In this document: one piece after another, positions 26,641 to 36,112 of the stretch
How positions within the stretch are numbered: the stretch's first letter is position 1
How the letters are laid out: the number at the start of each line of letters is the position of its first letter
DNA from: Peribacillus muralis
Lineage (GTDB): Bacteria > Bacillota > Bacilli > Bacillales > DSM-1321
Reading direction: 5' to 3'
NCBI RefSeq assembly: GCF_001645685.2
Contig: NZ_CP017080.1
Span: 2,717,036-2,781,035 of the forward strand
Length of the DNA: 64,000 nt
Translations under genes and position numbers: made by a program
The notes under the pieces: model-generated
What the model was told of the DNA's origin: nothing
The model's input: the letters and a program-made list of their open reading frames with translations, nothing else
Database searches by the model: none

Positions 26641-26666
26641 GGCCTGACCCTTTTTGGAGTCAAACC
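26641..26666 (-). terminator. Weak intra-operon hairpin between yodQ and ablB
   Basis: GGTTTGAC / GTCAGGCC (8 pairs including two G-U) with a 10-base loop, followed on the minus strand by TTTTGTT. It may lower expression of ablB relative to yodQRST. Confidence 0.5.
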
Positions 26667-26679
26667 CATCGGAAAATGA

Positions 26680-27951
26680 TTAGAGCTGCTCGGCCTCACA
26701 CCAATCAATAATGGTCAAGGCGATGATTTTCGCAGCCTCCATCATTCTGTCCACTTCTATATATTCGTTGGCGTCATGGGCCATCTTCGTTTCTCCCGGT
26801 CCAAATACGACGACGGGAGTCGATCCCACCGTTGACAGATAGCCTCCATCCGTCGCCCATGGAGATGCTTCGACGACCGGTTCTTTCCCCTTCACCAATT
26901 CATAATTCGTTCCAATCGTTTTCATTAGCGGATGGTCCGTTTCGAGACTGCCAGGCAGCCACCTGGCGCCAAACCATTCCAATTTCATCGGCTTTTCCTT
27001 GAACCATTCGTCACGTTCATTCATGGATTCGATCAACTGTATTAGCGAATTCTGCGCCTGCTCCATGGTTTCGGTAGGAGCAATGCCAAATCGACCTTCA
27101 AGAACGGCTGTATCGGGCACGGAAGAAGGCCAGTTGCCGCTTTGCATGCTTCCTATGTTAATAGGAATCGGAATGGGGACATTTTTATAAAGTGAATGAC
27201 GGAGTGGCTCGTTCCGTTCTTGTTCAAGTTGCTTGATTTCTTTCATGACCAACATGGCTTTTTCGATGGCGCTAACTCCTTCATACCTTGTGCCTCCATG
27301 CGCAGACTTACCAGTTACTATCAGCCGAAACCACATCGATCCCTGCTGTAGGGGAAATAGTTTCATATTGGTAGGTTCCGGGATGATTGCCCCATCCGCT
27401 TTATATCCGCGTATGACCGCGGCTAGTGTTCCGGCACCGCCGCTTTCCTCTTCAATCACACTTTGAAAAATCACGTCTCCCTTCAATTGGATACCTGACT
27501 CGACGATCGCTTCAATCGCCAGCAACAAGGAAACATTGCCGCCTTTCATATCGGTCGTTCCCCTTCCGAATACTTTTCCGTCTATTAATCTGCCACTATA
27601 CGGATCGTCCTGCCATGCTGAATGATCACCTTCAGGAACGACATCAATGTGACCGTTCAAAATAATGGACTTCCCTGTGCCGGTTCCCCTTTTTATCGCG
27701 ACAAGATTCGGATTTCCTTTAAAATCCTTGCGATCACAATAAAAATGAGGATGATTCCGCAAATGCTCATCCCCGATTTCCCACAAATCTATTTCAAGTC
27801 CGAGTTGTCTGCACTTCTCGACTACTATGGCTTGAGCGCTTCCTTCCTGTCCTCTCTTGCTCGGTTCCTGGACCAGCTTTTGCAACAATTGAATCGCCTT
27901 TGTCCGTGAATCATCCAGCCATGTTCTTATTTTATCCTCATACATATCCAT
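26680..27951 (-). CDS. yodQ: M20-family deacylase (ArgE/DapE type), YodQ
   Basis: 423 aa metallopeptidase-fold amidohydrolase. Metal ligands are His in LNGHIDVVPEGDH and Asp in GRGTTDMKGG, with Glu-Glu in VIEEESGG. The lid domain carries GKSAHGGTRYEG, and a last metal His is near GPGETKMAHDANEYIE. In this cluster it probably removes the acetyl group from an acetylated intermediate of beta-lysine breakdown. It starts 9 bases after yodR ends. Exact substrate is inferred. Confidence 0.85.
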   Translation of the reverse strand: MDMYEDKIRTWLDDSRTKAIQLLQKLVQEPSKRGQEGSAQAIVVEKCRQLGLEIDLWEIGDEHLRNHPHFYCDRKDFKGNPNLVAIKRGTGTGKSIILNGHIDVVPEGDHSAWQDDPYSGRLIDGKVFGRGTTDMKGGNVSLLLAIEAIVESGIQLKGDVIFQSVIEEESGGAGTLAAVIRGYKADGAIIPEPTNMKLFPLQQGSMWFRLIVTGKSAHGGTRYEGVSAIEKAMLVMKEIKQLEQERNEPLRHSLYKNVPIPIPINIGSMQSGNWPSSVPDTAVLEGRFGIAPTETMEQAQNSLIQLIESMNERDEWFKEKPMKLEWFGARWLPGSLETDHPLMKTIGTNYELVKGKEPVVEASPWATDGGYLSTVGSTPVVVFGPGETKMAHDANEYIEVDRMMEAAKIIALTIIDWCEAEQL

Positions 27952-27960
27952 TCTCCTTTC

Positions 27961-28632
27961 TCACTCTTGTAAAATATGGATGTTTTCAGACACGGTAAAG
28001 GAGGCTCCGGTCTTATTCCTGATTTCACCAATGCTTGCGGCTGCAAATATATCGGTTAAAAGGAGGCCTTCTCTCGTTACAGAAAATACGCCAAGTTCCG
28101 TAATGATCATATGTACGCATTTTTTCGCCGTTAACGGTAACGTACATGCTTCGACTATTTTAGACATCCCCGCTTTGTCCGTATGCTCCATCAAGACGAT
28201 GACCTTCTTTGCCTTGGCCGCCAATTCCATGGCGCCGCCCATGCCCGGTATTCGACTACCCGGGACGATCCAATTGGCAAGATCCCCGGCTTCACTGACT
28301 TGGAGTGCCCCAAGAATCGTGATATCCACCAAGCCGCGCCGTATCATGCCGAACGCAAGCGTACTATCACAGTAGGACGCCCCGTTCCTGATGGTGATCG
28401 GCTGTCCGCCTGCATTGCAAAGATGAGCATCTTCCTTTCCTTTGTCAGGGGCACTGCCCATTCCCACTAGTCCATTTTCTGCATGAAACATCACATCTTG
28501 AGCATGGATGAGATGATTAGGGACAAGCGATGGAATGCCTATCCCTAAGTTGACCAGCATCCCATTGCTTATTTCAGCTGCTGCCCGTTTCGCTAATCTA
28601 TTTCTATCTTTGGTTCCCAAGCCCACTTCCAA
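27961..28632 (-). CDS. yodR: CoA-transferase subunit B (YodR)
   Basis: 223 aa, TTG start at 28632 behind AAAGGAG; a GTG two codons later is an alternative. Family I CoA-transferase subunit B has its catalytic Glu in AENGLVGMG, plus NLGIGIP and IPGMGGAMEL blocks. It overlaps yodS by about 40 bases, so the subunits are translationally coupled. It would activate a keto or hydroxy acid of lysine degradation using acetyl- or acetoacetyl-CoA. Confidence 0.9.
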   Translation of the reverse strand: MEVGLGTKDRNRLAKRAAAEISNGMLVNLGIGIPSLVPNHLIHAQDVMFHAENGLVGMGSAPDKGKEDAHLCNAGGQPITIRNGASYCDSTLAFGMIRRGLVDITILGALQVSEAGDLANWIVPGSRIPGMGGAMELAAKAKKVIVLMEHTDKAGMSKIVEACTLPLTAKKCVHMIITELGVFSVTREGLLLTDIFAAASIGEIRNKTGASFTVSENIHILQE

Positions 28633-29306
28633 TCGACTCCTTTCGATGGAATGATATGATCCACGAAGGGTCCCGGTACAATGATGTCCTCCGGATCCAT
28701 CGCGCCAAGCGGAACGATATGCTTGGCTTCGACAATCGTGATTTTGCCGGCCATCGCCACGAGGGGATTCGTATTGCGGGCGGTTTTGTCAAATTTCAAA
28801 TTACCATATGAATCTGCCATTTCTGCATAAACAATGGCGATATCCCCGGTTAACGACGGTTCGACCAAATAATGTTCATCACCGAGCTGGATGGTCTGCT
28901 TGCCGTCCCGGACGATATCGGCATCGATGCCGATATCAGTCAGTATCCCGCCTAAGCCCATCCCGCCTGCTCTAATGCGTTCGGCAAGCGTTCCTTGAGG
29001 GGAGAATTCCACCTCCAGTTCACCGTTATTCATGAATGAACCAGCATTGGGATTGGAGCCGATATGGGAAACGATGATTTTTTTGGCACGGCGTTTTGTG
29101 ACCAATTTTCCAATGCCTATCTCAGGGAAGCCAGTATCATTACCAATCAAAGTTAGATGCTGAACACCAGACTCCAAAATCAAATTAATTAAGCCCGGAG
29201 GAGTGCCTACGCCACCAAAGCCACCAAAAAGAATCGACTGATGATCTTTAAAAAGGTGGATAACATCGTCCAAACGGCATATTTTCCCGAATGTATTTTC
29301 TGACAC
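28593..29306 (-). CDS. yodS: CoA-transferase subunit A (YodS)
   Basis: 237 aa. The glycine-rich CoA loop ILFGGFGGVGTPPGLIN and FSPQGTLAERIRAGGMGLG are hallmarks of subunit A of 3-oxoacid CoA-transferases. KTARNTNPLVAMAGKITIVE lies in the second half. It forms the heterodimer with YodR and sits 17 bases after yodT. Confidence 0.9.
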   Translation of the reverse strand: MSENTFGKICRLDDVIHLFKDHQSILFGGFGGVGTPPGLINLILESGVQHLTLIGNDTGFPEIGIGKLVTKRRAKKIIVSHIGSNPNAGSFMNNGELEVEFSPQGTLAERIRAGGMGLGGILTDIGIDADIVRDGKQTIQLGDEHYLVEPSLTGDIAIVYAEMADSYGNLKFDKTARNTNPLVAMAGKITIVEAKHIVPLGAMDPEDIIVPGPFVDHIIPSKGVDWKWAWEPKIEID

Positions 29307-29323
29307 CGCAACTCACTTCCTTG

Positions 29324-30670
29324 TTAGGATGGCAACTTGCCCAAGGTCTCATTAAATTGCTGAAACGTTATATCAATCCTCATTAACAATTCTGCACATT
29401 CCTCTTCCGTTATCGTCAGCGGCGGGGATATGATGATCGCTGATCCAGTTACACCGTCAAGACCTGCTGCTGCAGGATAGAGGAGGATCCCATTTTTTGT
29501 GCCCAACCCAATGATTGCATTAGTCACATCTGCCGGATTTGCAAATGGCTTCTTAGTCGCTTTGTCCTGTACGAATTCGAGGCCAATCAGCAAACCTCTG
29601 CCACGGATATCACCGATAAAGGAATACTTCCGCGCCAGTTTCTTCAGGCCTCTGCTCAGGTCTTTCCCTCGATCGGCTGATTTTTCGACAAGTTCATTCT
29701 CCTCGACATATTTCAATACGGCTAACGAAACGGCACACGATAGCGGATTCGCACTAAGCGTGTGCCCGCCTATGATGGACCGTGATCCGTTCCGTATCGG
29801 CTCCATCACTTTTTTGGTCATGACTGCCGCAGCTATCGGGGTATATCCGCCGCTCATCCCTTTACCAAATGTAACGATATCAGGTTCCACATCCCAATAT
29901 TCACAGGCAAGCATCTTACCTGTCCGGCCAAAGCCCGTCATGACTTCGTCGGCAATGAATAAAATGTCATTCTCCTCACAGATTTTCTTTAGTTTTTGAA
30001 AATAACCATCAGGCGGGACGATGACACCTCCCGCAGCGCCGATGACAGGTTCAGCTATGAAGGCCGCTATATTATCGCTGCCAATTCTGCGGATTGATGC
30101 TTCCAATTCCGAAGCACAGACCATTCCGCACGTATGTGGATCAAGTTGCAGAGGGCACCTATAACAATACGGCGGAGACACGGAAGGATAAGATTCAAGC
30201 ATCGAGGTAAATCGTTCCCGGCGAATCGGATGACCCGACATCGATAGTGCCCCCATCGTGATGCCATGGTAGCTCATCCAACGGGAAATAACTTTTTGCT
30301 TCTTTGGCTTTCCTTTTTCCTGCCAATGCTGAATGGCAATTTTCAAGGCAGTTTCAGTCGCTTCGGAGCCGCTGTTCACAAAAAAGCTATACGCTAAGTC
30401 CCCCTTGGTCAATTCAGCCATTTTGTCGGCGAGTTCCTCTGCAGCCTCACTAGTGAACTGTGAACGATAAACAAATGAAACCTGTTTGGCCTGTTGGACC
30501 ATCGCCTCCATGACTTCCTGCACACCATGGCCAATATTGGCAGTAACTGCACCGGAGGAGGCATCCAGGTAGTCCTTTCCATCTTTGTCATATAAAAAAA
30601 CGCCATGGCCATGACTGATGGTCGGATAGGTTCCCCCCAGGACCGGCTTAATCAATGAAGATTGCTCCAT
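29324..30670 (-). CDS. yodT: Class III aminotransferase (YodT)
   Basis: 448 aa PLP enzyme. SGSEATETALKIA binds the cofactor phosphate, IADEVMTGFGRTG carries the PLP-ring Asp, and the Schiff-base Lys lies in VTFGKGMSGGYTPI. It also has a Cys-rich loop PPYCYRCPLQLDPHTCGMVCA that is found in this subgroup. It is first in the operon and probably transaminates an omega-amino intermediate of beta-lysine catabolism. A sigma-E-like promoter is placed 44 bases upstream. Confidence 0.9.
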   Translation of the reverse strand: MEQSSLIKPVLGGTYPTISHGHGVFLYDKDGKDYLDASSGAVTANIGHGVQEVMEAMVQQAKQVSFVYRSQFTSEAAEELADKMAELTKGDLAYSFFVNSGSEATETALKIAIQHWQEKGKPKKQKVISRWMSYHGITMGALSMSGHPIRRERFTSMLESYPSVSPPYCYRCPLQLDPHTCGMVCASELEASIRRIGSDNIAAFIAEPVIGAAGGVIVPPDGYFQKLKKICEENDILFIADEVMTGFGRTGKMLACEYWDVEPDIVTFGKGMSGGYTPIAAAVMTKKVMEPIRNGSRSIIGGHTLSANPLSCAVSLAVLKYVEENELVEKSADRGKDLSRGLKKLARKYSFIGDIRGRGLLIGLEFVQDKATKKPFANPADVTNAIIGLGTKNGILLYPAAAGLDGVTGSAIIISPPLTITEEECAELLMRIDITFQQFNETLGKLPS

Positions 30671-30713
30671 AAGCCCACACTCTCCTTCTCATAAAAAACA
30701 TGCAGTATAATAA

Positions 30714-30742
30714 AGTGTATGTCCTGCAGAAGCTAATCTTGC
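30714..30742 (-). promoter_or_regulatory. Sigma-E-like promoter of the yodTSRQ cluster
   Basis: On the minus strand the -10 CATACACT (30721-30714) is a full match to the mother-cell sigma-E consensus. GCAAGATT (30742-30735), 13 bases upstream, is a 6/8 match to the -35. This fits the known mother-cell expression of the B. subtilis cluster. Confidence 0.65.
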
Positions 30743-30813
30743 TAAGGAAATTGCCCTAAGCTTGTTCAGAGATCGATTTCTTGATTTCGCACGATTGTCC
30801 AAAAATAACGGAC

Positions 30814-30847
30814 AAAAAAAGTGTATCCACGAGAGATACACTTTTTT
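30814..30847. terminator. Bidirectional terminator
   Basis: AAAAAAAGTGTATC / GATACACTTTTTT with a 7-base loop, downstream of the 109-aa gene. Confidence 0.88.
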
Positions 30848-30848
30848 A

Positions 30849-31178
30849 TTACACTACGGGTATTAGTTTTTGTTCGCGTATTGATTCCAAAAAACTTTCA
30901 TCCTTTAAAACAGCCAGTACATTTTTATAAAAAGCAGCTTTATCGATAACTGAAGTATGTACATATTCATACTCTTTTAAAGAAGGATGACGCAAAACAT
31001 CTTTCATACAGGAAAGACAAACCTTTTTAGTTCCTAGCTTATAGTAGTTCAAGTTGCTTGCATCCCCATTGGAAGTGTCTTCGTTACAAACGAAGCAAGT
31101 ATGGCTCACACGGCCCTTTTTATTGTACTCGGCCAAAGCCCCTTCTAAACGAATGGATGCGGGAATTGTTAATAACAC
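30849..31178 (-). CDS. Small zinc-ribbon-like hypothetical protein (109 aa)
   Basis: Two CxxC pairs (CFVCNED near residue 28 and CLSCMKD near residue 54) suggest a treble-clef or zinc-ribbon fold. The remainder (LKEYEYVHTSVIDKAAFYKNV) is helical. AAAGGTGA precedes the ATG. No signal peptide. I recognise no named family and cannot assign a role. It is monocistronic, with a terminator at 30814. Confidence 0.75.
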   Translation of the reverse strand: MLLTIPASIRLEGALAEYNKKGRVSHTCFVCNEDTSNGDASNLNYYKLGTKKVCLSCMKDVLRHPSLKEYEYVHTSVIDKAAFYKNVLAVLKDESFLESIREQKLIPVV

Positions 31179-31398
31179 ATAATCACCTTTTCTATTTTAA
31201 ATCTCTTAGTATTATATCAGAAAAATATAGAATTTGAACAATTAGACTCATATTCCCTGATAATGCTTATAAAACAAGCAAATTTCCAGGGCAGATTAGA
31301 TGTTTCACTCCTAAAAAACACCAAAAACGAAAATATATTTCTTACTGCCAAAGCAGAATAAAACACCGTCCACTTCTGAACGGCGCATTTACATGAAT

Positions 31399-32373
31399 TT
31401 ATGGTTGGATATGAATCGTTGCTTTTCCCATCTTCACACTCATGGATGCCTTCGAACCGTTCGGCACCGTCACGAATGGGTGAACATGGCCAAAATTGGC
31501 ATTTGCGATGACAGGAATGCCCTTAAGCTCTTTTTTAGCTGCAATGATTTCCTGCAACGCATAATCGGTCATTCCCGATTCCTTTTGGAAACGGCCGATG
31601 ACGATTCCTTTGATCCCACCTGCATCTGGCTGGTGCAGCAATGATTGTAAATCCCTGTCAAAACTGAACGGATGACTTTCTTCGTCATCTTCTAGGAAAA
31701 GAATACGATCCTCAAGGGAGGGCATGAACTCAGTACCCTGCAATAAATTGAGCGTACAAAGATTTCCGCCAATGACTGTCCCTGCTGCATCCCCTTCCTG
31801 GATGACCATATATCCTTCATTGGGGTGGAAGGTGCGTTCATCCTGTTCCAAATGCCAAGAATCATCACTCCACGTTTCACTCGGTATTAGATCGAAGCCG
31901 TCACTGTCGATTATGGCCTTTTTGAAGTGCTCCATCGTGTATGCAAGCCCAGCCTTCATCCCGAATGTAGAAAAATGCGGACCGGAGTATGTAGTCAAGC
32001 CTGTTTTTTTGTGGATAGCCAATAAAATCGCGGTTATATCACTATATCCCATCAACACTTTAGGGTTTTTTTCAATTAAATCGTAATCAATATACCGTAA
32101 TAATTGATTGGCATTATATCCCCCTATGCCTGTAAAGATTCCTTTTACGGACGGATCCCTGAATGCATCATGTAAATCCTCAATTCGATCCTCGATCGAA
32201 TTCGAAAAAAAGTCATCATGAAACAACGCCGTTTTTCCGTATGTCACCTTAAAACCAAGCTCCGTCAATCTTTCTTCGGCCAATCTCCGTTGCTCCCCCT
32301 TGACAATCGCCAAGCTTCTTGAAGGTGCAATGACGCGTATTTCATCCCCTGCTTGTAGACGGGAAGGTATCAT
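31399..32373 (-). CDS. LD-carboxypeptidase, S66 family
   Basis: 324 aa from the ATG at 32373 (AAGGGGG 8 bases upstream); ATGs at 32391 and 32379 are in frame but poorly spaced. S66 peptidases split the L-D bond of tetrapeptides in cell-wall recycling; MccF-like relatives cleave microcin C. The nucleophile Ser is in MGYSDITAIL, the Glu in LFLEDDEE-type context and the His near ANFGHVHPFVTVP. The N-terminal block GDEIRVIAPSRSLA is typical. YkfA/YocD-type is likely; the substrate is not proven. Confidence 0.88.
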   Translation of the reverse strand: MIPSRLQAGDEIRVIAPSRSLAIVKGEQRRLAEERLTELGFKVTYGKTALFHDDFFSNSIEDRIEDLHDAFRDPSVKGIFTGIGGYNANQLLRYIDYDLIEKNPKVLMGYSDITAILLAIHKKTGLTTYSGPHFSTFGMKAGLAYTMEHFKKAIIDSDGFDLIPSETWSDDSWHLEQDERTFHPNEGYMVIQEGDAAGTVIGGNLCTLNLLQGTEFMPSLEDRILFLEDDEESHPFSFDRDLQSLLHQPDAGGIKGIVIGRFQKESGMTDYALQEIIAAKKELKGIPVIANANFGHVHPFVTVPNGSKASMSVKMGKATIHIQP

Positions 32374-32547
32374 TTCCATTTCCCCCTTCATTACGTAACA
32401 TCGTCGTTATTTTAGCAGAAATGATCAATAAAGAAAAACCAAGACACTTAAAACATGTGCAAAGCAGTGAAAGAAGCCCTTTTTCCTGTTTGTCCTTTTA
32501 TTATCGATCTTTTAGAAACATTCCTCACCACTCCTTTCCATATGAAG

Positions 32548-32575
32548 AAAGACCAGCTTTTTCAACTGGTCTTTT
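32548..32575 (-). terminator. Terminator of the YjcZ-type gene
   Basis: AAAGACCAG / CTGGTCTTTT stem with a 9-base loop. Confidence 0.85.
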
Positions 32576-32586
32576 AGTCTATTCAA

Positions 32587-32742
32587 TTAGCAACAGAATG
32601 AAGCACCGATGATAATCAACAGAATGAACAAGACAACGATTAACGCGAAGCCTGAACCAAATCCGCCGCAACCGCCACCGTATCCACCGCCGCAGTTACC
32701 ACCATAACCGTATCCTCCGCCAAATCCACCATATCCGTACAT
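32587..32742 (-). CDS. YjcZ-family glycine-rich sporulation peptide
   Basis: 51 aa found by hand: ATG at 32742 with AAAGGAGTG upstream. The N-terminal half is Gly/Tyr-rich ([15 protein letters not shown], two lone Cys). The C-terminal half is one hydrophobic helix ([16 protein letters not shown]) ending in FCC. This is the layout of the YjcZ family of tiny spore-associated membrane peptides. It has its own terminator. Confidence 0.88.
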   Translation of the reverse strand: MYGYGGFGGGYGYGGNCGGGYGGGCGGFGSGFALIVVLFILLIIIGASFCC

Positions 32743-32931
32743 TAAGTTTCACTCCTTTTAGAATTCTGATTTCTCTTTACACCTTACCATATGTGAATAC
32801 GCCCGCCTTGGTCTGTGTATTTGCCCATTTTTCTTGATTTAGGTAAAAACTTTCGGTTTCATCGCTTCATCATAAAGGAATGCTTCACTAAAAATAACGA
32901 TGAAAAATGTCAAAAATCGTTACTTATTTTA

Positions 32932-32959
32932 TTGTGTTACGTTGAATTTGGGATATAAT
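32932..32959 (+). promoter_or_regulatory. Sigma-A-like promoter of the SGNH hydrolase gene
   Basis: TATAAT at 32954-32959, with TTGTGT 16 bases upstream (weak -35). Confidence 0.5.
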
Positions 32960-33038
32960 AAGAAAAAACAATTCTTAGCCTCTTTAGACTATCTCATTCC
33001 TATAATGGATACATAAAAGGTTAAACGGGGGAACACAA

Positions 33039-34127
33039 TTGAAAAAGAACACAAAATCCTTCATCCCTTTCGCTGCAATCGCCACGATTCTTCTTATCAG
33101 CTATATCCTTCAAAAAGTTCCTAAAACCTATGGATCGGATGATTCATTAAATGTCTATCAAAAATTCCAATCAGGGCAGCCAATTCAATATCTCGTTGTT
33201 GGTGACAGTATCGGCCGGGGATCTGGCGCAGAAAACCCTAGCCTGACATGGTTCAAACAGCTAGAGCATAAAATGTACCAAAAAGATGATTCCCGCTTAC
33301 ACGGAGATTATGTAGTCCAAAGCGGCTCCACTGCTTTTGAGGGTCTATTTAAACTCTCCCAAAGAAGGGAACATGAACATAAAGATTTGATTTTCATCGT
33401 ATTTGGTGAAAACGACCGAAAATATATGAGTGTCGATGATTTTATGATGACCTATGAGGCATTGATCAGAAAGGCAAAGCACCTTCACCCTCACGCAGAA
33501 TTGTTCACGATTACCGAAAGTTCCTTGAAGCAAGACGAATTTGCAGCTGCAATTGAACGTTTATCTAACCACTATGGCGCAACCAACGTCGATATGCGTC
33601 CGATCTTCAAAAATTCGGGTTATACGGAAAAACAGTTGACTAAAGATCTCGTCCATCCGAATGGCCATGGCTATAAATTTTATGCAAATGCCATTTACGA
33701 ACGCTTCCAGGATAATGTAAAACGGGAAAAGTCTATCGCAGAGCTTCCTTCCAAGCTTCATGCCCATTCTGATTTAGAGTTAACGGAGATTGAACACTAT
33801 GAAAAAATCAAGGGCTTCCGACCAAAAGGAGGCTATTATACAAGCAGTGAAAAAGGAAGTGTGATAGATTATCGATTCAATGGAAGAATCCTTGGCGTAA
33901 AGCTGCTTAGAAGTCCGGATGGCGGAGAGATCAAAGTCTGGATTGACGGCAATGAAGTCACTACATTGAATACATGGTGGCCATTCGCCCGGGAAAGATA
34001 TATATTCATCACAAACGGGCTTTCCCCTGGTACACATACCGTCCGGTTTGAAGTGGCGGGCAGAATAAAGGCACTGGACCATGACACCCTGCCATATGTC
34101 CGGATTGCATCGATCATTACCAATTAA
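33039..34127 (+). CDS. Membrane-anchored SGNH/GDSL hydrolase
   Basis: 362 aa, TTG start at 33039 behind ACGGGGGAA. One N-terminal membrane helix (about 8-25) leaves the enzyme outside the cell. SGNH blocks are VVGDSIGRGSGA (nucleophile Ser), FGENDRKYM (block III Asn) and the Asp/His pair in KDLVHPNGHGYKF. A C-terminal beta-rich domain (about 240-360) resembles a carbohydrate-binding sandwich. Such enzymes remove acetyl groups from polysaccharides or lipids; the substrate is unknown. It is monocistronic, with a terminator at 34138. Confidence 0.88.
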   Translation: MKKNTKSFIPFAAIATILLISYILQKVPKTYGSDDSLNVYQKFQSGQPIQYLVVGDSIGRGSGAENPSLTWFKQLEHKMYQKDDSRLHGDYVVQSGSTAFEGLFKLSQRREHEHKDLIFIVFGENDRKYMSVDDFMMTYEALIRKAKHLHPHAELFTITESSLKQDEFAAAIERLSNHYGATNVDMRPIFKNSGYTEKQLTKDLVHPNGHGYKFYANAIYERFQDNVKREKSIAELPSKLHAHSDLELTEIEHYEKIKGFRPKGGYYTSSEKGSVIDYRFNGRILGVKLLRSPDGGEIKVWIDGNEVTTLNTWWPFARERYIFITNGLSPGTHTVRFEVAGRIKALDHDTLPYVRIASIITN

Positions 34128-34137
34128 CATGATAGGA

Positions 34138-34178
34138 AAAAACGCCCCCCCGATTATTAGTAATCGGGGGGGCGTTTT
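34138..34178. terminator. Strong bidirectional terminator
   Basis: AAAACGCCCCCCCGATTA / TAATCGGGGGGGCGTTTT with a 4-base loop, between the convergent SGNH gene and msrB. Confidence 0.95.
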
Positions 34179-34186
34179 ATGCTGAT

Positions 34187-34615
34187 TCAATCAAATAGCT
34201 TTTTGTATTCTCCGTACCCTTCTTTTTCGAGATCTTCAAGCGGTATGAACCTTAATGATGCGGAATTGATGCAATAACGCAATCCGGATGGTCCCGGTCC
34301 ATCATTGAAAACATGACCAAGATGAGAATCGGCAGTTTTTGAACGAACCTCGATTCTTCTCATCCCGTAACTCGTATCCAGGTTTTCCACCACTTCCTCT
34401 TCTTTTAGCGGTTTCGTGAAACTTGGCCAACCGCAGCCTGAATCGAATTTTTCTTTTGAAGTGAAAAGAGGGTCACCAGAAACGATATCCACATATAGCC
34501 CAGCTTCCTTCAAGTTCCAATATTCATTATTAAACGCCGGCTCCGTTCCACTGTTTTGCGTGACTTCATATTGGATTGGTGAAAGTTTTTGTTTCAATTC
34601 GTCTTTATTTTTCAT
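34187..34615 (-). CDS. msrB: Peptide-methionine (R)-S-oxide reductase
   Basis: 142 aa from the ATG at 34615 with GGGGGGAT upstream; the longer frame to 34678 lies within msrA. It reduces Met-R-sulfoxide. The catalytic Cys is in [13 protein letters not shown] and a second Cys is in DSGCGWPSF. The zinc CxxC pairs of other MsrB proteins are absent, as is usual in bacilli. It overlaps msrA by 11 bases, so the two are translationally coupled. Confidence 0.95.
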   Translation of the reverse strand: MKNKDELKQKLSPIQYEVTQNSGTEPAFNNEYWNLKEAGLYVDIVSGDPLFTSKEKFDSGCGWPSFTKPLKEEEVVENLDTSYGMRRIEVRSKTADSHLGHVFNDGPGPSGLRYCINSASLRFIPLEDLEKEGYGEYKKLFD

Positions 34616-35147
34616 TTTTATCCCCCCAGTGGTTTTGTATAAATGCTTTTCTGCCCGAACCGGTTGAATATCTTTCATAATGCTCAGGCTGCTTTTTATA
34701 ATAATGCTGATGATAGGTTTCGGCTGGATAAAACGTAGAAGCTGGTATGATCGGCGTTACGATCTGTTTCGAAAATTTTCCGCTTGCCGAAAGTTCAGCT
34801 TTGGAGGCTTCCGCCAATTCCCGTTGTTTTTCGTCATGGTAAAAAATCGCCGTTTGGTACGAGCTGCCGCGGTCATAAAATTGTCCTCCGGCATCAGTCG
34901 GATCGATTTGCTGCCAAAACAACTCGACAATGTTCTCATATGGAAAGACTTCAGGGTCAAAGGTGATTTGAACAGCTTCAAAATGTCCCGTGGTTTCAGA
35001 GCAAACTTCCTTGTACGTAGGGTTTTCCGTTTTCCCGCCGGTATACCCGGAAATAACGGATTCGATACCAGGCTGCTCATCGAACGGTTTAACCATGCAC
35101 CAGAAGCATCCGCCTGCAAATGTTGCTTTCTCTAACTGTTTCGTCAA
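34605..35147 (-). CDS. msrA: Peptide-methionine (S)-S-oxide reductase
   Basis: 180 aa. The signature AGGCFWC with catalytic Cys near residue 14 begins the protein, followed by [22 protein letters not shown] and the [18 protein letters not shown] block. It reduces Met-S-sulfoxide, complementing MsrB. First gene of the msrAB pair, with a GGGAGG-type site before the ATG. Confidence 0.96.
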   Translation of the reverse strand: MTKQLEKATFAGGCFWCMVKPFDEQPGIESVISGYTGGKTENPTYKEVCSETTGHFEAVQITFDPEVFPYENIVELFWQQIDPTDAGGQFYDRGSSYQTAIFYHDEKQRELAEASKAELSASGKFSKQIVTPIIPASTFYPAETYHQHYYKKQPEHYERYSTGSGRKAFIQNHWGDKNEK

Positions 35148-35317
35148 AAGAAATCCTCCCTTTTACAATCGATTCATTGAATGAATTTTAACGCTTTTCC
35201 CTTGTCCTGTAAAATAATATGCCGTTTTACCCTCCATCTTAATGAACGGGGGAGACACACACACTGGCATTCAACCATAAGATGGAGTCATCATGGAAAA
35301 ATGCGAGGTGTTTGGAA

Positions 35318-36061
35318 ATGAGCGATACACGATCATTTTTACAAACAGCGAAAACGTATGATTTACTATCGTCTTATTATCAATACAGCAATCCGAAGCT
35401 ACTTGAGTATTATTCCCAGAAACACTTGAAAAATCTTAAAAAAGCAGCACAACAATTAAAGTATGAACAAATGAAAATCACACTTCCTGCCCGAGTGCGC
35501 ATTTTACATGCGGCTTCAGCTGCACCTTCCATTGATATTCATGTAAATGGTGTACGTATTTTCAAAAACCTTTCATTTAAAGCGAGCAGTGGTTACATGT
35601 CGTTTCCTGCTGGAGGGCACCAGTTGGACATTTATTTGAGTGGAGAAGCACGTTCCCCCCTGTACAGCCTGAAAATGGAGTTCGAAGGCGGAGCATCTTA
35701 TACCGTGGCCAGCGCTTATGCCAATGAGTCCTTGACACTCTTACCATTCATAGATCTTCCATTTGTTCCCCCATGTGAAGGCAAGTTTCGCTTCATTCAT
35801 TTATCACCCTCAATGTCCCCTGTCGACATTGCCGTCAAAAATGGAGATGTCGTATTTGAAGAGGTCGCTTTCCAACAGGCAAGTGACTATCTTACGATCC
35901 ATCCCATGATCGTTGATTTTGATGTAAGGGAAGCCGGGACAAAACATAACATATCCTTCTTGCCTAATATGGAATTTAACGAAAATATAACGTCGACCCT
36001 TTATTTGATTGGCTTGAACGGTGAAACAAACCGGTTAGAAACGTTAACGTTATCTCCATGA
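35318..36061 (+). CDS. DUF4397 domain protein
   Basis: 247 aa from the ATG at 35318 (GAGGTG 8 bases before); a frame start at 35282 has no site. After a helical N-terminus (about 1-45) come two similar beta-rich repeats, beginning ARVRILHAASAAPSIDIHVNG and FRFIHLSPSMSPVDIAVKNG. This is the DUF4397 arrangement. No signal peptide or membrane helix is visible, although relatives are often envelope- or spore-associated. The function is unknown. Confidence 0.82.
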   Translation: MSDTRSFLQTAKTYDLLSSYYQYSNPKLLEYYSQKHLKNLKKAAQQLKYEQMKITLPARVRILHAASAAPSIDIHVNGVRIFKNLSFKASSGYMSFPAGGHQLDIYLSGEARSPLYSLKMEFEGGASYTVASAYANESLTLLPFIDLPFVPPCEGKFRFIHLSPSMSPVDIAVKNGDVVFEEVAFQQASDYLTIHPMIVDFDVREAGTKHNISFLPNMEFNENITSTLYLIGLNGETNRLETLTLSP

Positions 36062-36066
36062 ACGGC

Positions 36067-36098
36067 AAAAAACCAGGACTTATCGAACCTGGTTTTTT
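36067..36098. terminator. Bidirectional terminator
   Basis: AAAAAACCAGG / CCTGGTTTTTT between convergent genes. Confidence 0.92.
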
Positions 36099-36112
36099 CC
36101 GTTTTCACACGA

